Assembly: GCA_035315345.1 (NCBI GenBank) | Contig: DATFYA010000014.1 | Span: 27,471 to 91,470 of the forward strand | Origin: Candidatus Methylomirabilota bacterium | Lineage (GTDB): Bacteria; Methylomirabilota; Methylomirabilia; Rokubacteriales; CSP1-6 | Direction: 5' to 3' | Length of the DNA: 64,000 bases | Shown here: positions 1 through 8,180 of the stretch, piece by piece | How the letters are laid out: every line of letters starts with the position of its first letter | Position numbering within the stretch: the stretch's first letter is position 1 | Translations under genes and position numbers: made by a program | The notes under the pieces: generated by a model | The model's database searches: none | The model's input: only the letters and a program-made list of their open reading frames with translations | Told to the model about the DNA's origin: nothing

Positions 1-455
1 GGCATGTCAAGGAAGAATCCCGTGACGTTGCCGCCGGGGCGCGCCAGGGTCGCGGCCCATCCCTGGCGAACCGGATCGGACTCCATGTCGAGGCCGACGA
101 TCGGGACGGTTCTGGTCGCGCGGGTCGCCGCGGCCAGGGAGAAGGGATTGGCGGCGAGGATGACGTCCGCCTCGGCGGCCAGGCGGGCCGCGAAGTCGTG
201 GTACTGCTCGACCTTGTCGGGCCGGACCATGCGCAGCTCCACGCTCACGTCGCGGCCGACCACGTAGCCGTGCTCGCGCAGGCCGTCCGCGAAGGCCTTG
301 AACTGCGTCGACCGCTGCATCTCGGCGGCGGAGCGCCCGGCCCCGCCGCCGAGCCAGCCGATCTTCGGCGCCTTCCCGGTCGGCTGCGCGCGCCCGATGC
401 GCGGCACGCCCAGCAGGACGCCGGCCGCGGCGGTCACGAATCGTCTCCGGTCCAT
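1..455 (-). CDS. ABC transporter substrate-binding protein, PF04392 type (partial, runs off left edge)
   Basis: Reading the minus strand from the ATG at 455 gives an open frame to the window edge (about 151 codons, no stop). It begins MDRRRFVTAAAGVLLGVPRI, a twin-arginine-like basic stretch followed by a hydrophobic segment and an AQP cleavage-like site, then KIGWLGGG, LREHGYVVGRDVSVELR and RPGGNVTGF. These blocks are typical of the PF04392 periplasmic binding proteins (compare the complete relative at 20239-21213, which shows GWLSPAS, LGYLEGQSIVID and RPGGNLTGV). An in-frame ATG at 479 would add eight residues (MPVGEPRV). No permease or ATPase is visible nearby, though the upstream side of its operon lies towards the alcohol dehydrogenase, which is divergent. 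The ligand cannot be predicted. Confidence 0.85.
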   Translation of the reverse strand, partial: MDRRRFVTAAAGVLLGVPRIGRAQPTGKAPKIGWLGGGAGRSAAEMQRSTQFKAFADGLREHGYVVGRDVSVELRMVRPDKVEQYHDFAARLAAEADVILAANPFSLAAATRATRTVPIVGLDMESDPVRQGWAATLARPGGNVTGFFLDM

Positions 456-596
456 CACGCGCGGTTCGCCAACGGGCATCGCGGGCTCGATGGTCGGCCA
501 GCCTATCACAGCGGCGGGCCCCGGCCCGGCCGACTTCGCCCGGCCGTGCTAGACTCCGCCCGTCGTCGATCATCCCGGTAGCGCGAGGAGACGCAC

Positions 597-1709
597 ATGG
601 CCGAGACGGCGCGGATGGCGGTGTTCCACGGCGCGGGCAAGCCTTTCCAGATTCGCGAATATCCGGTGCCCGACCCCGAGCCCGGCGCCATCTTGATCAA
701 GGTGGCGATGGCCAACGTGTGCGGCTCCGATCTGCACTACTGGCGCGGCGAGCTCGACTACGTGAAGATGGGCCGGCCGCTACCGCTCAACACCGGGCAC
801 GAGCACGTGGGACGCGTGGCCAAGCTCGGCTCCGGCGTCACCACCGACTCGGCGGGGCGGCCGCTCGCGGTCGGCGATCGCGTGGCCTACCGCTTCTTCT
901 TCCCGTGCGGCCGCTGCCGCGCGTGCCTCCGGGGCAAGACCAAGTCCTGCCCGGTGCGCCAGGCGAACTTCCTCGTCTCCTGCGAGGCGTGGCCGCACTT
1001 CCAGGGCGGCTTCGGCGAGTACTTCTACCTGCGGCCGAACCATGCGGTGTTCAAGCTCGCCGACGACATCACCGACGACATGGCGGCGGGCGTGAACTGC
1101 GCCTTCAGCCAGGTCTACGCGGGCCTCGACCTCACCGCCCTGCGCCAGGGCCAGACGGTGGTGATCCAGGGCGCGGGCGGCCTCGGGGTCTACGCCTGCG
1201 CGGTGGCGCGCGAGATGGGCGCGGCGCGTGTGATCATCATCGACGGCGTGGAGGAGCGCCTGGCCCTCGCCCGCGCCTTCGGAGCCACCGACTTCGTGGA
1301 CATGCGCGAGCACCCGACGCCGGAGGACCGCATCAAGGCGGTGAAGACGCTCACCGACGACTGGGGCGGCGATATCGTGATGGAGCTGGTCGGCAACCCC
1401 AAGGTGGTCGACGAGGGCCTGCGCATGACCGCGCCGGAAGGGACATATCTGGAGATCGGCAACATCAACGTGGGGTGGAAGGCCGAGTTCGACCCGGCGT
1501 GGATCATCTTCGGCAACCGCCGCATCTTCGGCCTCTCCCACTACGAGGCCGAGCACCTGCGCGGCGCGCTGGACATGATGGCCCGTACCCGGCAGCGCTA
1601 CCCGTGGGACAAGATCATCTCCCACAAGTTCCCCCTCGAGTCGATCGAGGAGGCCTTCGTCCAGCAGGACAAGGGCCACGTCACCCGCGCCGCCATCGTC
1701 CCCACCTGA
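597..1709 (+). CDS. Zinc-dependent alcohol dehydrogenase, MDR family
   Basis: This 370-residue medium-chain dehydrogenase/reductase should oxidise an alcohol or polyol with NAD(P). Visible ligands fit the zinc class: C42 in VCGSDLHYW, H68-E69 in TGHEH and C168 for catalytic zinc; C104, C107, C110 and C118 (CGRCRAC...C) for structural zinc. The Rossmann motif GAGGLG lies at 192-197. The start is supported by GCGAGGAG eight bases upstream; a TAGACT hexamer at 550-555 could be its -10 box, but no clear -35 is seen. It faces a paralogue at 1801-2913, with which it shares the identical block EYPVPDPEPGAILIK. Substrate is unknown; threonine or polyol dehydrogenase-like activity are options. Confidence 0.9.
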   Translation: MAETARMAVFHGAGKPFQIREYPVPDPEPGAILIKVAMANVCGSDLHYWRGELDYVKMGRPLPLNTGHEHVGRVAKLGSGVTTDSAGRPLAVGDRVAYRFFFPCGRCRACLRGKTKSCPVRQANFLVSCEAWPHFQGGFGEYFYLRPNHAVFKLADDITDDMAAGVNCAFSQVYAGLDLTALRQGQTVVIQGAGGLGVYACAVAREMGAARVIIIDGVEERLALARAFGATDFVDMREHPTPEDRIKAVKTLTDDWGGDIVMELVGNPKVVDEGLRMTAPEGTYLEIGNINVGWKAEFDPAWIIFGNRRIFGLSHYEAEHLRGALDMMARTRQRYPWDKIISHKFPLESIEEAFVQQDKGHVTRAAIVPT

Positions 1710-1711
1710 TC

Positions 1712-1796
1712 GGGGTCAGGTCTTACATTACGACATTTCGGTCACCCGGCGCCTCGTCTGCCGCCGGAAAAATGTCGCAATGTAAGACCTGACCCC
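1712..1796. repeat. Palindromic repeat, family 1 copy A (between convergent stops)
   Basis: An 85-bp inverted repeat whose left arm begins GGGGTCAGGTCTTACATTAC (1712-1739) and whose right arm (about 1769-1796) is its near-perfect complement ending in GACCTGACCCC. It starts two bases after the stop codon of the upstream dehydrogenase and ends four bases before the stop codon of the convergent one. Copies B (27086-27171) and C (39376-39439) share the arm. RNA from either strand would fold into a long hairpin, so it may act as a bidirectional terminator. The architecture resembles REP/MITE-type elements; no transposase is in the window. Confidence 0.9.
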
Positions 1797-1800
1797 CGGA

Positions 1801-2913
1801 CTACATCGAGAGGGCGGCGCGGGAGACCTGGCCGCCGCGCTGGGCCCAGTCGGCCTGGGCGAAGGCCTCCGAGATGCGCTCGAGCGGGAACACGTGGGAG
1901 ATCACCTTCTCGAACGGGAAGCGCCGGAGATTGCGCTTCATGAACGAGAGCGACTGCTCGAGCGCCCACGGCGAGTAGTTGGAGGTGGCGACCAGCCTCG
2001 CGTTGCCCCGCACCAGCGCGGTGGCGTCGTAGGAGAACACGTTGCCGGGCGAGATGCTGCCCACCTCCAGATAACACCCGCCGCCTCTCAGCATGCGCAG
2101 CCCTTCGGGGATGACGTCGGCGTAGCCCACGAAGTCGGCCACCACGTCGGCGCCGAACCCGCCGGTCAGCGCCTTGACCGCGTCGACCCGCTTGTCCGCG
2201 GAGGCGATCTCGGTCGCGTTCACGGTGTGGTCGGCGCCGAAGGTCCTGGCCAGGGCCAGCCGCGGGGCCAGGCGGTCCACCACGATGACGGTGTCGGCGC
2301 CCATGTCGCGCGCCACCGCGACCGCGTTGAGGCCGAGGCCGCCGGCTCCCTGCACCACCAGCGACTGGCCGGCGCGGAAGCCCGCCTTGCGCAGGCCGTA
2401 GAGCACCTGGGAGAGCGCGCAGTTGATCGGCGTGGCCACGTCGTCGGCAATCTCGTCCGGCATCTTGAAGATGAAGTGGCCCGGCCGCAGGTAGTAGTAG
2501 TCGCCGTAGGCGTTGTTGAAGTACGGCGGCGTGCCCGCCACGCGGTTGGGCCGGCCCTTCTGCGGGCAGCTGCCCATCTCGTCGTCCAGGCAGACCGGGC
2601 AGCGGCCGCACGGGAAGAAGTAGCAGAAGGTCACCCGGTCGCCCTCGCGCAGCGGCCGTCCCATCGAATCGGTGCCGACGCCGGCCCCGAGCCGCTCCAC
2701 CCGCCCGCACATCTCGTGCCCGAACGTGAGGTCCTTGGGCAGCGCACCGTACGTCTCCTTCATCTCGCCGCGCCAGATGTGCAGGTCGGAGCCGCACACG
2801 CCCGCCCGCGTCAGCTTGATCAGGATCGCACCCGGCTCGGGATCGGGCACCGGATACTCACGCAGCTCGAACTCGCCGCCGTACGCTTTCAGCACCGCCA
2901 CCCGTCCGTTCAT
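1801..2913 (-). CDS. Zinc-dependent alcohol dehydrogenase, MDR family (paralogue)
   Basis: A 370-residue MDR dehydrogenase like the one at 597-1709. Zinc ligands are visible as C40 (VCGSDLHIW), H66-E67 (FGHEM) and the structural set C102, C105, C108, C116; the nucleotide motif is GAGGLG. The start at 2913 is chosen because AAGGAGG lies seven bases upstream, although the frame stays open to 3162. The two dehydrogenases are convergent and share EYPVPDPEPGAILIK, pointing to an old duplication. The loop after the structural zinc site (NNAYGDYYYLRPG) parallels QGGFGEYFYLRPN in the neighbour, so substrates may be related. Exact substrate unknown. Confidence 0.9.
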   Translation of the reverse strand: MNGRVAVLKAYGGEFELREYPVPDPEPGAILIKLTRAGVCGSDLHIWRGEMKETYGALPKDLTFGHEMCGRVERLGAGVGTDSMGRPLREGDRVTFCYFFPCGRCPVCLDDEMGSCPQKGRPNRVAGTPPYFNNAYGDYYYLRPGHFIFKMPDEIADDVATPINCALSQVLYGLRKAGFRAGQSLVVQGAGGLGLNAVAVARDMGADTVIVVDRLAPRLALARTFGADHTVNATEIASADKRVDAVKALTGGFGADVVADFVGYADVIPEGLRMLRGGGCYLEVGSISPGNVFSYDATALVRGNARLVATSNYSPWALEQSLSFMKRNLRRFPFEKVISHVFPLERISEAFAQADWAQRGGQVSRAALSM

Positions 2914-3073
2914 GCGGATCCTCCTTGGAATGGACCGATTCAGCGAGAGGGTCGCCGCGGCGGAGGCCGTTGTCAACCGCGGCAAGCCCGACGGCGTCGG
3001 GTGGCAGGGCCGGCGGCAGGTGGAGTACCATGAGCGCGCTCTGCGCACCGCCCGTTTTTCGATGGAGGTGGCC

Positions 3074-4048
3074 ATGCGTCGTCCGCTACTCACGTTCGTG
3101 CTCATCTCCTTCCTGCTCCCGCCCGTCTTCGGGGCCCGGGCGGCCTCCGGGGAAGTCGCCACACAGGCTTACGCTCTCCCGGCCGGCGGTGGTCCTCACG
3201 ACGTGGCGGTCGGCGCCGACGGAATCGTCTGGTACACCGCCCAGCGGAGCGGCCAGCTCGGCCGCCTGGACCCGGCGAGCAGGAAGGTCGATCTGATCTC
3301 GCTGGGCCCTGGCGCGGCGCCGCATGGAGTGATCATCGGGCCGGACGGCGCCCCGTGGGTCACGGAGGGTGGCACCAATTCCATCGTCCGGGTGGATCCG
3401 CGCACTCGGGAAGTGCACCGGTGGTCCCTGCCCGAGGCGCGCGGCTACGTGAACCTCAACACCGCGACCTTCGACAAGCGCGGACGCGTCTGGTTCACCG
3501 GGCAGAACGGCGTGTATGGGCGCCTCGATCCGGCGAATGGCGAGATGCAGGTCTGGGACGCGCCCCGTGGCCGGGGGCCCTACGGCATCACCACCACGCC
3601 GGGCGGCGACATCTATTACGCTTCGCTCGCGGGCAGCCACATCGCCCGGGTGGATCCCGACACCGGCGCCGCCACCACTATCGAGCCTCCCACCCGGGGC
3701 CAGGGCGCGCGGCGTGTCTGGTCAGACTCCCGGGGTCGCATCTGGGTGAGCGAGTGGAACTCGGGCAACGTCAGCCGCTACGACCCGCAGACGAAGGAGT
3801 GGAAGGCGTGGAAGCTGCCGGGAGACAGCCCGCGCGCCTACGCGGTCTACGTCGACGAGCGGGACAAGGTCTGGCTGAGCGAGTGGAGCGCGAACGCCAT
3901 CGTCCGGTTCGATCCGGAGACCGAGACGTTCGAGGCGTTTCCGAGCGATCGCCCCGGCGCCAACGTGCGACAGATCCTCGGCCGGGCCGGCGAGGTCTGG
4001 GCGCCCGAGTCCGGCACCGACCGGCTCGTCGTGTACCGGACGAAGTGA
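3074..4048 (+). CDS. Exported Vgb/SMP-30-like beta-propeller lyase
   Basis: The 324-residue product begins with a signal peptide (MRRPLLTFVLISFLLPPVFG, cleavage near ARA-ASG) and continues as a repeated propeller: about seven units ending in motifs such as GPHDVAVGADGIVWYT, APHGVIIGPDGAPWVT, RGRVWFTGQNG, RGRIWVSEWNSG and DKVWLSEWSAN. This is the pattern of virginiamycin B lyase-like/streptogramin lyase proteins. GGAGGTG sits just before the ATG at 3074; an upstream ATG at 3062 is less well placed. It is followed by a cytochrome c gene overlapping by 4 bp, suggesting a periplasmic redox or lactone-processing unit rather than antibiotic resistance. Function beyond the fold is inferred. Confidence 0.85.
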   Translation: MRRPLLTFVLISFLLPPVFGARAASGEVATQAYALPAGGGPHDVAVGADGIVWYTAQRSGQLGRLDPASRKVDLISLGPGAAPHGVIIGPDGAPWVTEGGTNSIVRVDPRTREVHRWSLPEARGYVNLNTATFDKRGRVWFTGQNGVYGRLDPANGEMQVWDAPRGRGPYGITTTPGGDIYYASLAGSHIARVDPDTGAATTIEPPTRGQGARRVWSDSRGRIWVSEWNSGNVSRYDPQTKEWKAWKLPGDSPRAYAVYVDERDKVWLSEWSANAIVRFDPETETFEAFPSDRPGANVRQILGRAGEVWAPESGTDRLVVYRTK

Positions 4049-4464
4049 GCAGCTGGCCGATGTGGCTCCTCGCCGCCGGGGCGGTGACGGCCGCGTGGCT
4101 GCCTCGGACGGGCGCGGATCCCGCCCGTCGTGGGGAACGCGTGTTCCAGCGCTGCTTCGCGTGCCACTCCGTGGTGGCCGGTGAGGACGGGCTGCCGGGG
4201 CCGAACCTGCGCGGGGTGATCGGCCGGCGCGCCGGCACGCTACCCGGCTTTCGCTTCTCCCCGGCGATGATCGAGCAGGGGGCGCGCGGGCTCGTGTGGA
4301 CGCGCGCCACGCTCGACGCCTACCTGGCCGACCCGGCCGGCTTCCTTCCCGGCACCGAGATGGCGATGCCCGGGCTCTCCGTGGCCGACGACCGCCGAGA
4401 CGTGATCGACTACCTGCAGCGATCGTCGCAGCAATCGAGTCCAACTCCCAGGAGGACACCGTGA
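4045..4464 (+). CDS. Class I cytochrome c, monohaem
   Basis: A 139-residue small c-type cytochrome. An N-terminal hydrophobic segment (WPMWLLAAGAVTAAWLP) serves as signal or anchor, the haem site is CFACH at 37-41, and the distal methionine is in GTEMAMPGL (about 106). The order CxxCH, then GPNLRGVIGRRAGTLPGFRFS, matches cytochrome c2/c550-type proteins. GTG at 4045 overlaps the preceding stop (GTGA); an ATG at 4060 is an alternative start. The last 13 residues (SSQQSSPTPRRTP) run into the start of the next gene. It probably accepts electrons from a periplasmic dehydrogenase; the partner is not identified. Confidence 0.88.
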   Translation: MSSWPMWLLAAGAVTAAWLPRTGADPARRGERVFQRCFACHSVVAGEDGLPGPNLRGVIGRRAGTLPGFRFSPAMIEQGARGLVWTRATLDAYLADPAGFLPGTEMAMPGLSVADDRRDVIDYLQRSSQQSSPTPRRTP

Positions 4465-5387
4465 AGCTCCTCTACTTCGACGACTACCGGCTGGGCGTGC
4501 TCCGCGGCGACGCGGTGGTGGACGTCTCGGACACCGTGAAGGACGTCCCCCACACCGGCCCCGGCGACCTGATCAGCGGGCTCATCGCCCGCTTCGCCGA
4601 CTACCGCCGGAAGATCGAGGAGGCAGCCGCGCGCGGCAAGCCGCAGCCGCTCGCCTCGGTCCGCATCCGCCCGCCCCTGCCGAAGCCGACCAACATCGTG
4701 TGCATGGCGGTGAACTACATGGAGGACGGCACCCGCACCGAGCCGGCGCCGATCAACGCGTTCATGAAGTCGCCCGGCGCGATCATCGGCCCCGACGAGA
4801 CCATGGTGCTGCCCGATGTGCCCGCCACCATCTTCGAGGGCGAGGCCGAGATGGCGCTGGTGATCGGCAAGCGCGCCACCGCGGTGCCCGCGGCCCGCGC
4901 CCTGGAGTACGTGTTCGGCTACTGCAACTTCATCGACGGCTCCGCGCGCGGCCTGCTGCCGCCCGGCAACACGTTCTACCAGATGAAGTCCCGCGACACC
5001 TTCGCCCCCATCGGCCCCTACCTGGTGACCGCCGACGAGATCGCCGACCCCCACAAGCTGGCGATCCGCCTCTCGGTCAACGGCACCGTGAAGCAGTCGT
5101 TCAACACCAGCGACATGGCCCACAAGATCCCGCGCTGCATCGAGTGGGTGACCAGCATCCACACGCTCGAGCCCGGCGACATCCTCGCCACCGGGACCAA
5201 CCACCGGGGGCTCTCCGCCTTCATGGACGGCGACCGCATCGAGCTGGAGACGGAGGGCCTGGGCACGCTGCACTTCACGATCCGTGACGATCTGAAGCGC
5301 ACCTGGTCGCGCGAGACGCGGCTCGACCGTCAGGAGAAGGGGCAGGAGGGCACCACGCCCCAGCTCACCGGCAAGCACAAGAAATGA
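4461..5387 (+). CDS. Fumarylacetoacetate hydrolase family protein
   Basis: The 308-residue protein has the FAH fold signatures FEGEAEMALVIGKRA (metal-binding acidic pair), a variant of the NDVSARD motif (IDGSARG), MKSRDTFAPIGPYLVTADEI and GDILATGTNHRG. Members cleave C-C bonds or isomerise/decarboxylate 2-oxo acids. GTG at 4461 has AGGAGG six bases upstream and overlaps the cytochrome stop; the frame then overlaps the next ORF by 4 bp. Coupling to an enolase-superfamily dehydratase suggests catabolism of a sugar acid or aromatic-derived keto acid. The altered motif (Ile-Asp in place of Asn-Asp) may change metal binding. Substrate is unknown. Confidence 0.88.
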   Translation: MKLLYFDDYRLGVLRGDAVVDVSDTVKDVPHTGPGDLISGLIARFADYRRKIEEAAARGKPQPLASVRIRPPLPKPTNIVCMAVNYMEDGTRTEPAPINAFMKSPGAIIGPDETMVLPDVPATIFEGEAEMALVIGKRATAVPAARALEYVFGYCNFIDGSARGLLPPGNTFYQMKSRDTFAPIGPYLVTADEIADPHKLAIRLSVNGTVKQSFNTSDMAHKIPRCIEWVTSIHTLEPGDILATGTNHRGLSAFMDGDRIELETEGLGTLHFTIRDDLKRTWSRETRLDRQEKGQEGTTPQLTGKHKK

Positions 5388-6472
5388 AGATCAGCCACGT
5401 CACCACCCGCGTGCTGTCCACGCCGGCGGACAATCCATTGGTGGTCGGTCTGCCCGCCCCGACCGACACGCGCGAGTTCGTGCTGCTCGAGCTGGGCACC
5501 GATCAAGGGCTGGTGGGCATCGGCCTCACCTTCTTCGGCGGCGCCCTGACCCCCGCGCTGCGCGCGGCGGTGGACGGCCTGGCCCGCCTCGCCATCGGCG
5601 AGGACCCGAGCCAGACCGAGGCCATCGTGGCGAAGTGCCGGCGCGCCGCGGGCAGCGCCGGCCCCGGTGGGATCTTCGCCCTCGCGCTCGCCGCGCTCGA
5701 CATGGCGTGCTGGGACCTGATGGGCAAGGCGGCGGGCCGCTCGGTGTGCGCGCTGCTCGGCGGCCTCCGCGATCGCGCGCCGACCTATGCCAGCGGCGCG
5801 CTGATGCGCGCGCACCCGGTGGACTACCTGGCGAAGGCGGGTCCGCGACTGCGCGACATGGGCTTCCGCCAGATGAAGATGCAGTGCGGGAGCGAGCCCA
5901 CGCTGGCCGCCTCGATCGAGCGCGTGCGGGTGATGCGCGAGTCCATCGGGCCCGACGTGGACCTGATGTGCGACATCAACCAGCTGTGGAGCGTCCACCA
6001 CGCCATCGAGGTGGGGCGGCGCATCGAGCCGTACCAGCTCTACTGGCTGGAAGATCCCACCGCGCACGACGACTTCGCGGGACTGGCCCGCATCGCGGAC
6101 GCGCTGGCCACGCCGATCGCGGCCGGCGAGTACCACTATGGCATCGTGCCCTTCCGTCACCTGCTGGAGGCGCGCTCGATCGACATCGTGATGATCGACC
6201 TCCTCCGGGTGGGCGGCATCACGCAGTGGATGAAGGTGGCCGGCATGGCCGAGGCCTTCAACCTGCCCGTGGTCAGCCACCTGATCCCGGAGATCCAGGT
6301 GCACCTGATCGCGGCGATCCCGAACGGCCTCACCGTGGAATACATGCCGTGGACGCTGCGCCTCTACGAGGAGACCCCGACGATCGAGAACGGCCAGCTC
6401 GTGGTGCCGGACAAGCCCGGGCTCGGGCTCGCCTTCGACCAGGCCGCGATCACGCGCTACCAGGTCGCCTGA
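5384..6472 (+). CDS. Mandelate racemase/muconate lactonizing enzyme family protein
   Basis: A 362-residue enolase-superfamily enzyme. Metal ligands appear as D in CDINQLW, E in WLEDPTA and E in GEYHYG; a conserved H occurs in VSHLIPEIQ, placing it nearest the MR/acid-sugar dehydratase group. The usual KxK acid-base pair on the second strand reads KMQ (GFRQMKMQCG), so the second lysine is missing. The start overlaps the FAH gene by 4 bp (ATGA), implying translational coupling and a shared pathway: dehydration of an acid sugar followed by keto-acid cleavage is a plausible sequence. Reaction is inferred. Confidence 0.87.
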   Translation: MKISHVTTRVLSTPADNPLVVGLPAPTDTREFVLLELGTDQGLVGIGLTFFGGALTPALRAAVDGLARLAIGEDPSQTEAIVAKCRRAAGSAGPGGIFALALAALDMACWDLMGKAAGRSVCALLGGLRDRAPTYASGALMRAHPVDYLAKAGPRLRDMGFRQMKMQCGSEPTLAASIERVRVMRESIGPDVDLMCDINQLWSVHHAIEVGRRIEPYQLYWLEDPTAHDDFAGLARIADALATPIAAGEYHYGIVPFRHLLEARSIDIVMIDLLRVGGITQWMKVAGMAEAFNLPVVSHLIPEIQVHLIAAIPNGLTVEYMPWTLRLYEETPTIENGQLVVPDKPGLGLAFDQAAITRYQVA

Positions 6473-6480
6473 ACTCCTTC

Positions 6481-6513
6481 CTCTCCCCTCCGGGGAGAGG
6501 ACAGGTGAGGGGG
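6481..6513. repeat. Palindromic repeat, family 2 (CTCTCCCC-hairpin)
   Basis: CTCTCCCC-TCC-GGGGAGAG (6481-6499) forms an 8-bp hairpin with a 3-nt loop, followed by ACAGGTGAGGGGG. It lies between convergent genes (dehydratase ending 6472, aldo/keto reductase ending 6549) and probably terminates both. Relatives with the same core occur at 34984-35022, 44684-44780 and 49310-49350. Confidence 0.8.
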
Positions 6514-6548
6514 CCCAGGCCGAGGGGTCCTCGCAGCGCGCCCCGCCC

Positions 6549-7442
6549 TCACACCTGCCCGGTCCATCCCGGCTCGGCGACTTCCTTCCAGCGCGCGCGG
6601 ATCCGCTCGTACTCCGCGGCCGGCAGCGGCCCGGCCTCCAGCAGCCGCGCGTTCTCCGCCCACCGCCCGGGCCGTTTCGTGCCGACGATGGCGGTGTGCA
6701 CGCCCGGGTCGGCCAGCGTGAACCGCAGCGCGACCGACACCGCCCGCTCCGCGTCGCGGAGAAACGCATAGTCGAGGGCGCGGAGCCGGGTCCAGTAGGG
6801 CTGGTAGTACGGCTCCGCGGGCCGGCGCGCGTAGCGCCACGCCGCGTTGGCGATCGGCCGCTTGGCGATGACGCCCATCTGCTGCTTCATCGCCGCGGGC
6901 ACGGTGAGCTCGATCGCCTCCTGGTCGGCGATGCTCACCGAGGTCTGCAGCGTGTCGAAGCGCCCGCACCCGACCGCGAAGCGCGCGGCCTCCCCGTCGC
7001 CGCTGTAGCCGATGTACCGGGTCAACCCCCGTGCCCGCGCCCGCTCGAGGGCGGTGATCGCCTCCCCCTTCCGCAGTTCGGCCAGCTCGCAGCTGTGCAG
7101 CTGGATCAGGTCCAGCCGGTCGGTGCGCAGGCGCTTCAGGCTCCGCTCGATGCTCGACAGCAGCGAGGCCGCGCGCCAGTCGCCGCGCCCGTAGCCGCGC
7201 GGGTGGCCGCACTTGGTCAGGAGATGCACGTCGTTCCGGCGCGCCCCGAGCGCGGCGCCGATCAGGGCCTCGCTGTCCTCGTAGCACTCGGCGGTGTCGA
7301 TGACGTTGAGCCCGGCGTCGATCGCGGCGCCCAGCAGGCGATCGACGGTGCGCAGGCTCGCGCCCTCGTAGCCGATCTCGGAGCCGCCGAAGCCGAGCAC
7401 GCTCGCCTCCATGTCGGTCCGCCCCAGCTGTCGTCGCTCCAT
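6549..7442 (-). CDS. Aldo/keto reductase
   Basis: A 297-residue TIM-barrel NADPH-dependent oxidoreductase. The catalytic tetrad is visible: D in NVIDTAECY, Y in CYEDSE, K in LLTKCGH and H in IQLHSCE; the opening RQLGRTDMEASVLGFGG is typical of the family. The cofactor end shows AIVGTKRPGRWAEN. It is the last gene of a nine-gene minus-strand run, 43 bp after the DJ-1/PfpI gene. Such enzymes reduce reactive aldehydes or sugars, which would fit the peroxiredoxin-like and DJ-1 genes upstream as a carbonyl/oxidant detoxification tail. That linkage is inference. Confidence 0.92.
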   Translation of the reverse strand: MERRQLGRTDMEASVLGFGGSEIGYEGASLRTVDRLLGAAIDAGLNVIDTAECYEDSEALIGAALGARRNDVHLLTKCGHPRGYGRGDWRAASLLSSIERSLKRLRTDRLDLIQLHSCELAELRKGEAITALERARARGLTRYIGYSGDGEAARFAVGCGRFDTLQTSVSIADQEAIELTVPAAMKQQMGVIAKRPIANAAWRYARRPAEPYYQPYWTRLRALDYAFLRDAERAVSVALRFTLADPGVHTAIVGTKRPGRWAENARLLEAGPLPAAEYERIRARWKEVAEPGWTGQV

Positions 7443-7485
7443 GGCCGACTATCGCGAGCGGGCGCCGTCGCGCTCCACGCCGGGC

Positions 7486-8151
7486 TCAGGCCGACGAGCG
7501 CAAGGCGGCCGCCTCGCGCTCCATGCGGGCCCGCATGCGCTCGCGCAGCGAGGCCACGATGTGCGGGGGCGCCGACTCGGGCGAGCCGGCGTGGAAGGGC
7601 GGCTGCGGATCGTACTCGATGCCGAGCTGGATGGCCTGCGCCACCTCCTCGCCCGCGATGCGCGCGGCCAGGGTCAGGGCCATGTCGATCCCCGAGGAGA
7701 CGCCGGCCGCGGTGATGACCTTGCCCTGCTCCACCACCCGCTTGAGCGTCGGCCGCGCCCCGTACTCCGCGAGCCGGTCGAGCGACATCCAGTGGGTGGT
7801 GGCATCGAGCCCCTCCAGGATCCCGGCCGCGGCCAGCAGCAGGGAGCCGGTGCACACCGAGGTGGTCCACTGGCTGGTCACGTGCGCGCTCCGGATCCAC
7901 TCCAGCAGCGGGTTCGGGCTCATGAGCGGCCGCGTGCCGAAGCCGCCCGGCACCACGATCACCTCCGGGTGCGGCACCGCGGAGAGCGGCTCGTCGGCCA
8001 CGAGGGTGAGCTGGCGGTTGTCGGTGCGGCACGGGCCCGGCGTCATCGCGATGAAGCGCACGCGCGCGCCGGGCAGCCGGGAGAGCACCTCGTAAGGGCC
8101 GATCGCGTCGAGCGCGGTGATGCCCTCGAACAGCGGGATCGCGATGTCCAT
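7486..8151 (-). CDS. DJ-1/PfpI family protein, isonitrile hydratase-like
   Basis: The 221-residue protein carries the class I amidotransferase-like fold: D15 in ITALDAIGPYEVL, VVPGGFGTRP, and the nucleophile elbow SVCTGSLLLAAAG with C100, followed by ATTHW (H120). The order and the early Asp match isonitrile hydratase (InhA) and related hydrolases more closely than glyoxalase DJ-1, but the substrate cannot be fixed from sequence. The C-terminus has an Arg/Glu-rich helix (ASLRERMRARMEREAAAL). It lies 29 bp downstream of the selenoprotein gene and 43 bp upstream of the aldo/keto reductase on the same strand. Confidence 0.88.
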   Translation of the reverse strand: MDIAIPLFEGITALDAIGPYEVLSRLPGARVRFIAMTPGPCRTDNRQLTLVADEPLSAVPHPEVIVVPGGFGTRPLMSPNPLLEWIRSAHVTSQWTTSVCTGSLLLAAAGILEGLDATTHWMSLDRLAEYGARPTLKRVVEQGKVITAAGVSSGIDMALTLAARIAGEEVAQAIQLGIEYDPQPPFHAGSPESAPPHIVASLRERMRARMEREAAALRSSA

Positions 8152-8180
8152 GGCAGTCGTCGTCCTCCGGGAGCGGCACG

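Noticed and set aside
7..573. A 188-codon minus-strand ORF at the left edge
   Set aside because: It is arginine-rich and out of frame with a clear PF04392 binding protein that reads through to the edge in another frame.
1712..1796. CRISPR array or tRNA at the palindromic repeats
   Set aside because: Copies are single, widely separated and palindromic; they lack regular spacers and tRNA cloverleaf features.
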